From Argopecten irradians (lineage: Eukaryota; Mollusca; Bivalvia; Pectinida; Pectinidae): DNA of 64,000 nt. The notes below the pieces were generated by a model that had not been told where the DNA came from, ran no database searches, and saw only the letters and a program-made list of their open reading frames with translations. This document shows positions 12,009-23,329 of the stretch, piece by piece; position 1 is the stretch's first letter, and every line of letters starts with the position of its first letter. The DNA lies in contig NC_091149.1 of NCBI RefSeq assembly GCF_041381155.1, forward strand, positions 10,308,609 to 10,372,608. The letters run 5' to 3'. Both the position numbers and the translations under genes were made by a program.

Positions 12009-12285
12009 CAGACTTTATTTTTATATAACAAGTCAAATTAATAACAAATCATCTAGACATTATGTAGTTTGTTGTGAGGGAGTGTATTTTAGGAGGCTGT
12101 GGTATAAGTCTGACCCATTCTGTAGCACGAAGTCATTGAAGGTTACTGACAATAAACAGTATTTCATGTATTTATGCCATTGAATAGGTGATCATGTCAA
12201 AAAAAGATAACAGATAAACTTGATCAACAACATTCACGCATTTGGGGAACTTGTTTATCCAATCAGTCGATTCTATTTATTGTAA

Positions 12286-12485
12286 CTGTATAGCCGGTTA
12301 GTTTCACAGATCAAATTTTCGCGATTTGATCTATAGAAAGTCAAATTTTTAGCGGTTTAAAATTTTCGCGATATGGGTTTAAGGGTAGATATCATTCAAC
12401 CATTTCTCAAGATTTCGCGGATCAAATTTTCGTGATCATAGCATTGCCCCTCGAAATCGTGAAAATACCCGGCTATATGGTATTC
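12286..12485. mobile_element. MITE-like element with TATAGCCGG ends and TTTTCGCGA motifs
   Basis: Starts TGTATAGCCGGTTAG and ends ACCCGGCTATATGG, an inverted pair. It contains repeated ATTTTCGCGATTTG / CAAATTTTCGTGATC blocks. Related TTTCGCGA-rich segments lie at 20045-20170 and 31060-31250. No coding capacity. Confidence 0.6.
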
Positions 12486-12797
12486 TGAATGTCCCTCCAT
12501 CAATCTGTCTTTTCACATCACAAGATAAACTTGTTACAATTATTTTTAATTAAAATCAAAACTGGGTGACTTTAGAACTTAAAGTTGAGTTTTTGAAGAA
12601 AGAAGAAAACAGCTGCTGTTTACAGTATGTTTCAATGTTCAATATACTGATACAACACTATCATTTAACAGAGAACATACATTACTACGTGGATAAAGGG
12701 AGATAACTTTATTTTCTTTATTAAACAATTGTCATGAAAGACATGCTTTTAATGATTAACAATTGCAACGTGAACATAACTTGGTTTATAGACTATT

Positions 12798-12856
12798 TTG
12801 CGACTCACGCACATCAAAAGGACATTTTGCGACTCACGCACATCAAAAGGACAAAA
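12798..12856 (+). repeat. 30-bp direct duplication
   Basis: TTTTGCGACTCACGCACATC plus AAAAGGACA is present twice back to back. The copies are identical, so the duplication is recent. Confidence 0.85.
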
Positions 12857-13029
12857 TATTTAAGTATTCAAATGATTAACATTTCTTTGTTCTTTATATG
12901 TTGAAAACAACAAATTTGAAAATATGTATACATCGATTCTATTATTGTACGGATAACTGCATTTAAAAAATCACCTTTATACAATAAACAACAGAAACGA
13001 TGTGATCTGTCGCTTTTTTTAGTTTGTGA

Positions 13030-13345
13030 CAGCCATAACCTTTTCTCCCCTTTTACAGAAACACTGTACTCTCTCGCGTTCCGAGAAACGATTGCGTCAA
13101 GTCTTTACTCTCTCGCTATATTTACATTCGTTTTCTGACAGCCCACGTATCCCTATGACCTCTTCTCCCTTTTACTCAATAGAAAAACTATACTCTGTCA
13201 CCATCTTAACATTCGTTTTTCTAACACCCACATATCCCTCTGACCTCTTCTCCCTTTTACTCAATAGAAAAACTATACTCTGTAACCATTTTAACATTCG
13301 TGTTTTTCTGACAACCCACATAACCGTCTGACCTCTTCCCTCCTC
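13030..13345 (+). repeat. ~85-90 bp tandem repeat, 3-4 copies
   Basis: CTCTTCTCCCTTTTACTCAA followed by AGAAAAACTATACTCTGT and TTAACATTCGTTTTTCTGAC recurs near 13160 and 13245, with a more diverged first copy from about 13036. Open frames on both strands here simply read the repeat. Confidence 0.75.
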
Positions 13346-13614
13346 CTTTATATTAATTAGTACGTTTCTGTCATACCTCGTCAATACACATGTTTAATTC
13401 CTGAAACAATTCATCATTGCATGTCATACTTCTCATAGATACTGTCTTCCTTCACCCTTCATTTTCACTGGTTTTAGTGTGTCAACCTGTCACTTAATGA
13501 AAGAATTTTCAGAAAAGTATGATATTTCCATAACTACCACAATGAAACACATGTTTATCCAAGTTCCTGAATGTGAACCGATGTCTCATGAACTAGCGCC
13601 TTTACTTTTAGCTA

Positions 13615-13830
13615 TTAAGCATTTCTTAAAATCTGTAATGCTTTCATATAAAGAATTTTTAGTTAAGAATAATTTCTTTAAATCTATGATGCTTTCCTGT
13701 GAAGAATTTTAAGTTAAGGAGCATTTCTTAAAATCTGTAATACTTTCCTTTGGATAATTGAAAGTTAAGGAGCATATTTTTCAAATCTGTAATTCTACAG
13801 ATCTATAAAAATTTAAGTTAAGGAATTCCA
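13615..13830 (+). repeat. ~51-bp tandem repeat, 4 copies
   Basis: The unit AGCATTTCTTAAAATCTGTA...GAATTTTAAGTTAAGG recurs four times with moderate divergence. The 77-codon open frame that covers the first copies shows the same residues repeated and is not taken as a gene. Confidence 0.75.
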
Positions 13831-14370
13831 TAATTTGTTTGTGCAGCACTGTGAAGTTATCGTTCTTTTCCTATCTTATGCCATTTGCGGTCTCATATAC
13901 TTATCGTGGATGAAAATGTCGCCCTACCATTGTTATGTTGAATGTTTTGGGTTGAGGAAAAATGGTGACAAGTATCGGTCTTCTGGTTATTTCTGCTCTC
14001 CCCCTTATTTACTTAGTTGTGTTTTCTTGTTGGGAGTTCTGGTGCTTACACGATTGGACCAGAACTTCTTTTTGTTCATCCTGCCTTTGTGCCAAGTGAA
14101 AATATCGTACTCTTTCCAAAAGGGTTGTTGACTGTATTTGGCCAAAGTGGTATTTCCTTCCATTTTTACCATCTTTGATCCCTGTCATTATTTATGAAAT
14201 CTACTCCTCTTTCTTTCCCGAAAAGGATATTTCATATTTTAAACCAAAGGATTACATGTAGGGTCATTATGTGGCCCCCGATCACAGTGGTTGCACGTTG
14301 AATGTATGCGTTCCGAATTTCAAAATAGTGATCCGAAATCCTGTTCTTCAACTCACCTAATCGACCTAAT

Positions 14371-14608
14371 CACCAGTTGTTCAAAAGGTGATTCAGCTAC
14401 TCACTAGTTTAACGACAATTTTCAAATCGAGATAAAAAAAATTCTGGTAATACAAAAATTACTTTTTTTATAAGAATCTGAAGAACTCCGTTCTTTACTT
14501 ACTTGCTGCGTTTAGTGAAGATATGATCTCAATTTTTGCAGTCAATGAGAAATGAAAATTTCACTAATCATGTGATTAAGCTAACCATGCTTTGAACAAC
14601 TGGGCCCA
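14371..14608. mobile_element. MITE with CCAGTTGTTCAAA terminal inverted repeats
   Basis: The left end ACCAGTTGTTCAAAAGG and the right end CTTTGAACAACTGGGCCC are inverted copies. The arms continue about 40 bp (GTGATTCAGC... versus ...GTGATTAAGCTAACC). The 238-bp element has no coding capacity. Confidence 0.65.
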
Positions 14609-14742
14609 GCACTTTCATTCGAGTTATTCAATTCTTATATAAATCTGATGAATCATAGAGGAATTCAGATCAAAATGAAATTATGTTATGTACAAATAAC
14701 ATTTGTACTATTCGCAGGGTATTGTAGTCTTGATTTGTTTGT

Positions 14743-14745
<3 letters not shown>

Positions 14746-14775
<30 letters not shown>
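14746..14775 (+). repeat. (GTT)n microsatellite
   Basis: About ten GTT/TTG triplets in a row, following TTGTTTGTTTG. A short frame at 14648-14851 translates it as a cysteine run and should be ignored. Confidence 0.9.
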
Positions 14776-14887
14776 TATAAACTACAAGTATATAGTGCAT
14801 GTCCAAAGTTGCTATTGTAAATCAAGGATAGCTTTATTTGTAAACAACTAATGTTATTGTTGAACACAATTAAATTCTACTTGTTAG

Positions 14888-15010
14888 ACATTTACGAGTG
14901 TCAGGAGTGGTTAAAATGTCCCGACATATTACCGCAAGCCCTCCAACTTTGGTACACGAGTTCGAATTCCTTGTGAGCCAGTTGCTAGGTATTGACCGCT
15001 GGTCGATAAG
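14888..15010 (+). mobile_element. tRNA-derived SINE family 2 fragment
   Basis: GGAGTGGTTAAAATGTCCCG (A-box-like) and CACGAGTTCGAATTCC (B-box-like) match the tRNA-Ser/Leu-like head of the better copy at 22300-22490. The tail is truncated. Confidence 0.6.
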
Positions 15011-15690
15011 ATATATCATATACATTAAATATTTTACTTCCATTTTCATAACATGACACGAACACAACTATGTTACTTAAACAGGATCTGTCGCTTTGAC
15101 GATCGCTATATCTGGAATTCATACAGTGCTGTTCACACACTGTGTAGATGCAAGGATTTTTACATTTTAAAAGTCTTCATTTTCGCTTATATCAAGGTTA
15201 TATGTTCCGTAAATTGCATACTCACGATTTAATAAAAAGCTTTTAACAAGTTTCTCACAACTTAATATTACTAAATTTGGGGAATTAAAACAATTACAAT
15301 GCATAGAATGTTTTTACAAATCAAAGAGAATTCACAAAATTAATTCTAGCAATGCTGCAATAAAGCACCGTAATATTTGTCCATGTCTTTGAATGGTTAT
15401 AACAGTTTCATTCATCTTGACGTATGGTTTTCAATGGATTACGTTAGAGAAAAATAGCATGTCAGACTTTTCACACATATCACTTTAATAAAGAAAAACA
15501 TGTTTGTCCATGACATACGATATTTTTAGAACTAATGTCGTCAAAACCATTGATATTACAAGAAAAAAAAAACAAAAAAAAAGATTTCCCAGCGTTTATG
15601 ACACGTAATGTTCTAGCTTTATAGTAAAAATCAGGTGACAGATTGGTATTTTTCCTGTTCTTTTTTCATGGAAACTCGGTGGAATGCGTT
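15011..15690. other. Intergenic, no gene seen
   Basis: AT-rich sequence between SINE pieces. No exon or named repeat is visible. Confidence 0.4.
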
Positions 15691-15694
15691 GCTT

Positions 15695-15830
15695 GTGGTA
15701 ATCGGCAACATGCTTTGAACAGTGATATACCTCTACACAAGAAGACACAATCCGAAAATATCACAGCCTCCCATAACTCCATCACACACGTATGACACCA
15801 CATACACTGGATGTCATTCTTTAATAACCC
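15695..15830 (+). mobile_element. SINE family 1, diverged 3' half
   Basis: Recognised from GGCAACATGCTTTGAACAGTGATATA, ACAAGAAGACACAATCCGAA, ATCACAGCCTCCCATAACTC and GACACCACATACACTGGATG, in the same order as the full copy at 33830-34305. Confidence 0.55.
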
Positions 15831-15922
15831 AGGTGTTTACAGAACGTAAATTTGATAAACCAAACAAGATGAAAACTTTCAACTGATAAATAACTCACTC
15901 ATGATATCCTCTATCAGTATTC

Positions 15923-15928
15923 TTTAAT
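15923..15928 (-). promoter_or_regulatory. Possible polyadenylation signal (ATTAAA) of the cysteine-rich gene
   Basis: On the minus strand ATTAAA occurs about 50 bp after the stop codon at 15978. It is the common variant signal, and no AATAAA was seen nearer. Confidence 0.4.
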
Positions 15929-15977
15929 AATGTTATAATAATTGTGATAAAATATACATTCAATCTTCTTGGGGTGA

Positions 15978-18279
15978 TTAATGACAAAACACCCAGGCTG
16001 GCATTTCCCTGAGCCCTCTGCAGTCCACTCGCCCGCCGCTGTGACAGCGACATTCGCCATGCCCAATCACGGGATCAAATACATCTCCAACCTGGCGTAT
16101 TTCACCGTTGTAGACACAGCCGTCACCTGAATGAAATAAATTAAGTTATATTTATGTGGGAGTTAATGATATAAACACTTAGTACAAATAAGGAAATGTA
16201 CTATTAACCCTCTGTTCAGTACGTGGTTGAGTTCCATGGAAGATATTTTCTTTCCCAACCCAGAGAACAGTACAACTACCAGAGTGGGATGTGTTGCTTG
16301 GTATCTTCGGCGGCATGCCATAGTGATATAGCGCTATAAAAACGGCAAGAGTTCCGCTATACAAGAAGACACAACACAAACATATCGCAGTCTCCCAAAA
16401 CACACACCCGCACTTCATACACACAACACATCGCATACATTGGAGGCCGTTCTTACATGACCTTGGCTGTTAATTGGACGTGATAATAACAAACAAACAA
16501 GTTTACAATGCTAAATAAAATCCTTATGGACACGAATTCTAATTTCTAGGATCTAATTATGTATAAGTCGCATCATCATTCAGTCATTTTATATCACAGA
16601 GTTACCTCCCTTGCCCGTAGGGTATCCAACAATATTCAGAAACAAATTACGTCAGAATCCGCACCTATCCGAAAGGGCTGATACAGAATATACAGAAAAC
16701 ATTACCTGGACAAACCATGCAACGATTTCCTTCCGATGGAACTGGAGCCATCTGGAATTGACACTCCTGAATTTCGGGGCAGTTGTTGTTGAAATATCTG
16801 CAGTACGTGCAGTTAGCTTCCCACCCTTTCACACACATTTTCAGGGCACCGCTCACTTCAATAGGCTTTTTGTCACAGAACTCCACGCACTTTTCGTACA
16901 TTCTTGACCGTCGTGCTCGTGCGGTAACCGCTGGTAAAATAGAGAAAATAATTCAGTTATATTTGATGTACTAAAACTAATAATAAAATGTAATAAGAAA
17001 GTACTGGTGGTCAAGTGTATTGTAATCATTTACCCCCGAAAACGCATTTGAACTCATCTTATTAAAATGCTGGCAGAGTGCATTATACATGTTCAGGGGT
17101 GATTGAGTTAAACTTGTCGCACAACAATCGAGGTTATTAATTACTGTAACAGAAGAATTCAATCTCTTCATCCTGCTGTGTTCCTTTGATATGAATCATA
17201 TTGTCACTGGTGGAAGAACATTAATCGATACAGAGTCGTTATCTACAACATCGAACCTTTCAAATTAAATAGAGGTTCCCCAACAAGTGACTGTTGTTTA
17301 TCATGTTTATCAAACTCTCGTTAGTTAATTTTCAAATTTTTAAAAGACACGAGCTGTATATTAACTAACGAGAGTTTAGATAAACATAATAAACAACAGT
17401 CACTTGTTGAGGAACTTATTTATCCCATAACTTTAACTCAACATTTATAACGTGGTGACCATTATCTCGTCTTCATTCAGGGAAACTTACCACCATACAA
17501 TGTGTAATGATATCTTTCCGCCATTAAATATAGTGCCTTAATAGTGAACTAATATTCTATTGTTTAGTACTTTGAATACGCGCATCTACCTGTTATACAG
17601 TAAATACAATGCTATTTAAAGAAAATGTGCTATGAAAAGTAGCCTGAAGTTGAAAGCCAATCGGAATCAAGAGATCTTGGAATTGACCAATCAGAGGCGC
17701 CGTAGGTGTTTACACACTGGAGTGTGTAAACATAAATAATAACCAACTGCTATGAAATTTATCACATGGTTTTTCCATTGTGAAACATGCATAGTTATGG
17801 AATAAATTGTCATTCCCACTGTTCTTTCAACTAATATTTCTTTTACTATTACAGTAACTTTTATACATTAATCTTACTGCTCCAACTAAAACCGATATCT
17901 CTCTTCCTAAACTTTATGGAAATATTCGAATGAGGCAAACCATAAACACATTATGTTTTCAAAGCAAATTATCCTATCAAAGTTAATTTGCTGATGAATT
18001 TTCGACCCGCACTTTGGTCCTATTCTGATCTTCTCATTATGTATAAAGAAAAATGTTCACCAAATGTGCAGCAAGAATAAAACCAAAATGAGGAAGGTTT
18101 GATTTTATTTCTTATTGACGTTGGAACATCAGAGTGTAGTGTTTTGGGAGGCTGCGGTATATTCGTGTTTTATTTTAATAATTGTCGGTTTGTTCTGAGA
18201 CTTACAAGCAATCCCCAAGCAGAGCACCGCAAACAACACACGGACATAAAAAGTCTGGGCCATTGTTGAAACTGTAGAT
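15978..18279 (-). CDS. Small secreted cysteine-rich protein with VWC-like C-terminus
   Basis: Coding exons 18263-18206, 16930-16706 and 16126-15978 on the minus strand join in frame (phase 1 introns, GT/AG) into 143 residues. Residues 1-19 (MAQTFYVRVLFAVLCLGIA) are a signal peptide. RARR at 24-27 fits a furin-type site, so the mature chain may begin near residue 28. Fourteen cysteines follow (34, 38, 52, 60, 63, 70, 76, 90, 93, 98, 120, 122, 130, 142). From C90 the pattern CxxC...CVYNGEIRQVGDVF...CRC...C resembles a von Willebrand factor C module, while the N-terminal part matches no family I know. The ATG exon is preceded by a strong acceptor (pyrimidine tract then CAG, exon starting 18279), so a noncoding first exon lies further upstream. 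Function is unknown; an extracellular ligand-binding or matrix role is only an inference from VWC modules. Confidence 0.85.
16230..16485 (+). mobile_element. SINE family 1 copy in intron 2 of the cysteine-rich gene
   Basis: GGGATGTGTTGCTTGGTATC, CGGCGGCATGCCATAGTGAT, TATACAAGAAGACACAACAC, GCAGTCTCCCAAAACACACA and the tail CTTGGCTGTTAATTGGACGT are all present. It lies antisense to the host gene between exons 3 and 2. Open frames read on the minus strand here are element sequence. Confidence 0.8.
17278..17416. mobile_element. Long hairpin (foldback MITE) in intron 1 of the cysteine-rich gene
   Basis: Arms of about 53 bp: CCCCAACAAGTGACTGTTGT through AAACTCTCGTTAGTTAAT on the left and ATTAACTAACGAGAGTTT through ACAACAGTCACTTGTTGAGG on the right, with a loop of about 30 bp. 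Arm identity is above 90 percent by eye, which suggests a young insertion or a maintained stem. Confidence 0.8.
18088..18172 (-). mobile_element. SINE family 1 fragment
   Basis: Reverse-strand match including GTGTTTTGGGAGGCTGCGGT and ATATTCGTGTTTTATT. It ends within 30 bp of the splice donor of the signal-peptide exon. Confidence 0.55.
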
Positions 18280-18394
18280 CTGAAAAGAAAGAGGAAAAAA
18301 CAAAGCATACATTAATAAGTGGTGCTTAAGTTTGATATGATGACCATATCTGTTTCCATTTACTATGTACTATACGTGTTTGCTATCTATATTT

Positions 18395-18852
18395 TTCTCT
18401 GGCAAAAGCAGGAGCGGACGAATCTGTAGTTTCCTTCAATTACAAAAGTTACTTACTTTACACTATAATCACCAATGAAAAATCTGAGTCTCGAATTTTA
18501 ACTCAAGTTAGTAAAAATAAGTTTTATTCCGTCCCGAAATAATGGAAAGAATGGCACTATTGAAATCTGGCTATGGCTGGTACCTTCCATTTCAAATACA
18601 TCGTCGTTTGGGCTCTTACACAGTTTCAAAAACGATCTCTGTCACTCAGCTTACGGAGCATCTTTCCTTGTCTCAACCGGCAGAGCTCTAATTTTTCACA
18701 CCGGAGACCCGGGTTCGATTCCCGGTCGGGGCACTAGACAGAAATGTGTTTCCCCTGTTCTTCTAAACACCACACCACTTACATAAGACCCATCTGATTC
18801 ATCCCATACTACCGTTCTAAAAATACCATTTGTCGGCGGTGAAGCATCTTAA
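18395..18852 (+). mobile_element. MITE family A, copy 4, interrupted by a tRNA-like SINE head
   Basis: The left part carries the family blocks GCAGGAGCGGACGAATCTG and ACTATAATCACCAATGAAAA. The right end is GTCGGCGGTGAAGCATCTTAA. Between about 18600 and 18830 lies foreign sequence with a tRNA-like segment: CTCAACCGGCAGAGCTC (A-box-like) and CCCGGGTTCGATTCCCGG (perfect B box with T-stem) ending TCGGGGCA at about 18733. The matching 5' acceptor strand is missing, so I read it as a tRNA-derived SINE remnant and not a tRNA gene. Confidence 0.65.
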
Positions 18853-18859
18853 CTATTAC

Positions 18860-20726
18860 ACTTTACATGGCATATATTTTGCTTATCTTTTCTCTGCATA
18901 AGTGATTTGTTCTTCCTAAAGTTTCGGCATTGATTGACAACCTGAATTTCTTTCATTTTCCTTTCCTTATCAGGTTCGTACCAGTTATACCGATTCGGCA
19001 TCAAATGGATCACATTTGGATATTTTCCAATATGTCGACTCCCATATTAACGATACGCGTTATTTCAACAAAACCATAGACCCTTCCTCCTCCCTCTTAG
19101 TCCAAATTCTACTTTTTCATTTATTAATTCATATTACTACTTATATATCTTTAGACAACTCTGTGCTATTGATTTATTGAAATTCTATAATTCTCAATCA
19201 GTACGTAAAATAACTTTCTATGTGCACGTGCTGTCCATCAAGAATGTGCATACATTTACAAATAATTAAATTAAGGTGACAAATTAACATAATTGTCTTA
19301 AACAATAAATTTTGTTTCTGTCTTCCTCTATATGAATTGTACATTATATTTTTTTATCATTGTATCAAGAATTCAAGTATAGAAAGATTAACCTAAAGAT
19401 AAATTTCAACCATAAAACGAAGTACACTGTATTACCTATATGAACAATCACACGGATATAAAAAGTATTATCTAAATATATCGACATAAATTGAAATACA
19501 ATGTAGACATAATCTATACAATTTCATCGAATATGGATATTTTCTGTCCATTTCGATACGAAATGTGTAATGTCGGTTCTACCATATTGCATCCAAATAG
19601 TGCGAACCATTTATTTCGGTTTGACTCGTACGTTCCATTTCAGATACATCAGTTGTTCCGGTACGAACCTGCTAATGGAACGCACAGTAAGTATGCAAAA
19701 GTATTTGCATGCATGCGTCATATGTCTAGCAAGTATTTCTGATAAGAATAAGTCTTGTGTCGTGCATTCATTTCCTGTATAACTAATTTCAGATGATTCA
19801 CGAAAATGCACTTGTCACGTTCATTCATCTGAATAACAATAAAGGACATTCACATACTTTAAGTTTATTCTTAAGGGCTGTCATATATATAAGACGGAAG
19901 GGGGTTCGTATTATTACCATAATGTTATAGGCATATGACAAAAACAACCAAATCGTATATTGAGACAGTCCCTTATGAGTTCATCGTGTCATGGATCGAA
20001 AAATGTAACACTTTTGACTATTTATGTATCAACTTTCTTTTACGTTCGATCTACCTTCGCGAAGTTCTCGATCAAAGAAATTCGTTTAAGTTTTGGTAAA
20101 TCTTTGCGAATGTGTTTTTGAAATGGAAATCGCGAAATTTAATAGCCGCGAAAAAAAGTTGGTTTGCAGTATTCGCCTTTCAAAACCTTTTGTGTAAAGG
20201 GAACCAATTCAGCTTTATTAATTAGATATATGACAAAGGATATAATTATTATCTCTCTGATACGGTCACTTGAGGAATCGAAGATCTAAAAAATATGATA
20301 ACTGTCTACTGTAAGAAAGCGTTTTTGTGTATAATTGCATAACTCGTTACTTTGCACTTATGGGAGACTCAGGGGAGACTATTCTCAAATAATCATGTCT
20401 GTTAATTTGTATGTAGTCACACATATAACGACATTGACAGTTTACGAGAGTTTACTGCTATAGTACATTTGTCATTGCCTTTGCCATTTCGAGTTTTATT
20501 TTATGTAATGATATGAAAGGTAATTACTGGCTATTTGTATTATTTATTTAAGCGAGTTCCTATTGGGATAGTAAATCGCAAAAACATTTCACCGAATAAA
20601 TGTTTCAAAACTACATACAAAGTAGAAGCAAGACGTTTCGATCGCGAAACCAAAACGTCGTTATGTAAAAAAAATGCGAATTGACGTCGACGTGAAGATA
20701 AGTTGGTGTTACAAAATTATCTGCTC
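18860..20726. other. Intergenic, mostly featureless
   Basis: AT-rich. A TTTCGCGA-type segment occurs at about 20045-20170 (GCGAAATTTAATAGCCGCGA). Overlapping short frames at 19491-19811 on both strands show no domain. No exon is supported. Confidence 0.4.
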
Positions 20727-20885
20727 TTGCGTGAAGATATTAATTGTGAAGTCATGTGTTTCCGAAGATAACGCCATACTTTTCAGAGAAAATGACGTGA
20801 GTTGCGCTCACAAAATAATGACGTCACAATTGATACGTAACATTTAGCGGAAAGTAACTCCGTAAGATGAAAAGACGGAATAGGC
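20727..20885. mobile_element. MITE family B (TGACGTCA-containing), diverged copy
   Basis: Contains the family centre AATAATGACGTCACAATTGATACGT and the right terminus TAACTCCGTAAGATGAAAAGACGGAATA. The left arm is only partly recognisable (TTATCTGCTCTTGCGTGAAG). The best copy is at 45388-45574. Confidence 0.6.
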
Positions 20886-21454
20886 GATACCATACATTTA
20901 TCTATTTCAGAATTATTTATTTACAAGATCTTAGAAAAATGCTTTCCATTACTCCAATTATAGTAACGTTTATGGAAGTCGCTCATCCATTGGATTTAGC
21001 ATAAAACGTAACATGATTTCTAACATGACGTATATAATACCATGTCAAAATTCAGTTTGATAACAAATATGATTGATAAAAAACAGAATATGTCGTTTGA
21101 CTCACCTTTCGTTACATTGATAAGCAATTATTCAAAAGCTGTTTGTCAACAACTATTTTTAAACCAATGGACTGTATAAACTGTCAACGATATACGACAA
21201 GCTTTTATCAGATTGACAATAACTTCTGTCCTTCTGTTAATTAAAACAGGAACTTTGATATCTAGTTTTTGTTTTTGCCATCGTGAATGCAAGCCTCTGA
21301 AGATGCACTTTATGGTCCCGTTATAGGACAATAAATGACAAATGAATGTAGTAGATGTCACTTCTCTGACAAAATGATTCCATTGATACAGCTTCACGTT
21401 TGGCATTATGTTAAAAGAAAAGCTGTTTGTTTCGTACACCAAAGGTTGTAACGT

Positions 21455-21635
21455 TAAACTTCCTATTAACAGCCACTGTCATGTAAGGACGTGTCAGGTG
21501 AAGATAGAAGAGGAAACGCGGAGATAAACCACCGATAAGCGGGCGGTAGCTGACAACTGTCCCACATCCGAACATCAAGTGTTTTATGTTGGGACATTTT
21601 AACCACTCGGCGAACGCGGTCCAAGAACACCAAAA
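21455..21635 (-). mobile_element. SINE pieces: family 1 tail and family 2 head
   Basis: 21455-21500 holds a family 1 tail (TTCCTATTAACAGCCACTGT). 21500-21635 holds a reverse-strand family 2 body ending in GGGACATTTTAACCACTCGG, the complement of the A-box region CCGAGTGGTTAAAATGTCCC. Open frames across 21411-21987 are by-products. Confidence 0.6.
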
Positions 21636-22299
21636 TCTGATTTGTTGGCTTAGCGCTTTTAGTAGGCGACTTTTAATACAATGTGACCTCTTGGTCTGTT
21701 TGACGCTATATTTGGCGACGGTACTTTTATAGACAAAATGTTTCATTATTACAACCAAAAACAAATCTACCACATGCTTCTAAATGGGCCAGCATATGCA
21801 ACATATACCGTACAGGGGTATCGTTATCAAATCCTCCTAGAAATGTGTCTGACGCCATATAGAATCGATACAGGACCAAATGTGCAAGGACAACAACGTT
21901 TATTTGTACGATTCCCATTCCGAATGGCATGGTGGAAGAAGTACAAAAAGAAATAACTGCAAAAGCAATATATGTTATTCGGGACACATTGATGGAAACC
22001 TATTTAGAAATAATCTTTATAGTGCAATGCAATTATCCTAACCTCATGTGAAAACATCCTGAAATAATTATTTTGTCAGCTTCTTCTTCTTCCATATCAC
22101 ATAATACATATATTTTTGTCTACCTTCAAGTATCTTAGATATCTGGGTATATCTTGAATACGAAGTTCATTAATTATGACTGTAGGTCGATGTTAGGCGT
22201 CTTATATTTATGGAATAGACAGCTAGATGAAATTTTCAAGAAGATATCAAAGCTACGCCATTACTCATGTATTACATTTCAGAGCTTTAAGTTCAATCC

Positions 22300-22490
22300 A
22301 AGAGCCGAGTGGTTGAGATGTCCCGACATATTACAACATGCCCTCTACCTCTTGGTCGCGAGTTCGAATCACATGTGGGGCAGTTTCCATGTATGGGGGG
22401 CTTTTATCAGGGTACTCCGGCTGGTCTCACCTCTCAATCTTTGGACTGTATTAAATGACATTGACTGATAGGAGGACGTTAAACCAATGA
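22300..22490 (+). mobile_element. tRNA-derived SINE family 2, best copy
   Basis: The head GCCGAGTGGTTGAGATGTCC resembles the D-arm of a class II (Ser/Leu-type) tRNA. TCGCGAGTTCGAATCACATG is the B-box and T-arm. It continues with GTACTCCGGCTGGTCTCACC and ends GGACGTTAAACCAATGAAAT then an AAAT-rich tail. A pol III-transcribed SINE is the likely origin. Relatives are at 14888, 21500, 45280 and 54350. Confidence 0.75.
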
Positions 22491-22499
22491 AATCAAATA

Positions 22500-23080
22500 A
22501 TATAATCCGGTTTGACCTTGACGAGGAAACAATGCAACAGGATCCGTTCTGCTTAATTATATTTATTATATATGATCGTAATAATGATGGGCCCCAATAC
22601 ATATTTAAAATATCTTACGAATTATTGTCGGGTAAGTTATCTTCTTAATTGTGTCGGTATCATTCGTTGTGAACGTTTGCTTTAAATTAGGAATTAAGAC
22701 GTTATTATGTATCATAATTAAAATGCTAATATTTTACTTTGACAGAAATATTAACTGAAGCAAGGAAATCTGATGAATCTGAAAAAACACAAGATTTTTT
22801 TTTTCATCCCATTATTTTCTCCTGTCAAAGTACTCTTTGTCGTAATTTTAAATTCGTGGATGTAATTATTTCCATTTTTTTTAACTTTGAATTTATATTC
22901 ACCAAAAACAAGTAATGATCTAATAAATCAATATACCTGTCAGTTATTTTGAGATCAAGTCAATATAACGTCACCTAATTATAAAAACATTAGGTTAAAC
23001 CTTTAGTAAATGATAAAATGCAACATGATGTGTTATAAAAGTCTAAAATAATAATTGTGCTTTAAAAGTCTAAAATAATC
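22500..23080. other. Intergenic, no gene seen
   Basis: AT-rich, no exon or named repeat visible. Confidence 0.4.
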
Positions 23081-23325
23081 TAAAATGAATGGTTTTTCCG
23101 GATATTTAATCTAAGATATTAATTAATTCTTATGGTCAAAAACATTAAAGCAAAGACTAAATTCACAACAATGAATCAAAATAATCGGTTTTCTCCGGAT
23201 ATTTCATCTAAAATATTAATTAATCATTATGGTCAAAAACATTAAAACTAAGCCTATTTCACCACAATGAATCAAAATAATCGGTTTTCTCCGGGTATTC
23301 AATCTAAAATATTAATTTAATTCCT
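23081..23325 (+). repeat. ~96-bp tandem repeat, about 2.5 copies
   Basis: GGTTTTCTCCGGATATTTCA...CAATGAATCAAAATAATC recurs at 23088, 23187 and 23283. Copies two and three are close. The third is cut short. Confidence 0.85.
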
Positions 23326-23329
23326 CATA

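Noticed and set aside
13835..14131. 98-codon hydrophobic frame as a membrane protein
   Set aside because: No splice support, no conserved motif, and AT/T-rich DNA readily yields hydrophobic frames.
18670..18735. tRNA gene
   Set aside because: The T-arm and B box are excellent, but the 5' acceptor strand does not pair with TCGGGGCA and the anticodon arm is not formed, so it is a SINE-type remnant.
21411..21987. 120- and 86-codon minus-strand frames
   Set aside because: They largely overlap reverse-strand SINE family 1 and 2 pieces and have no domain.
22310..22390. tRNA-Leu/Ser gene
   Set aside because: A and B boxes are present, but the arms do not pair and a SINE body with a GTTAAAC tail follows.
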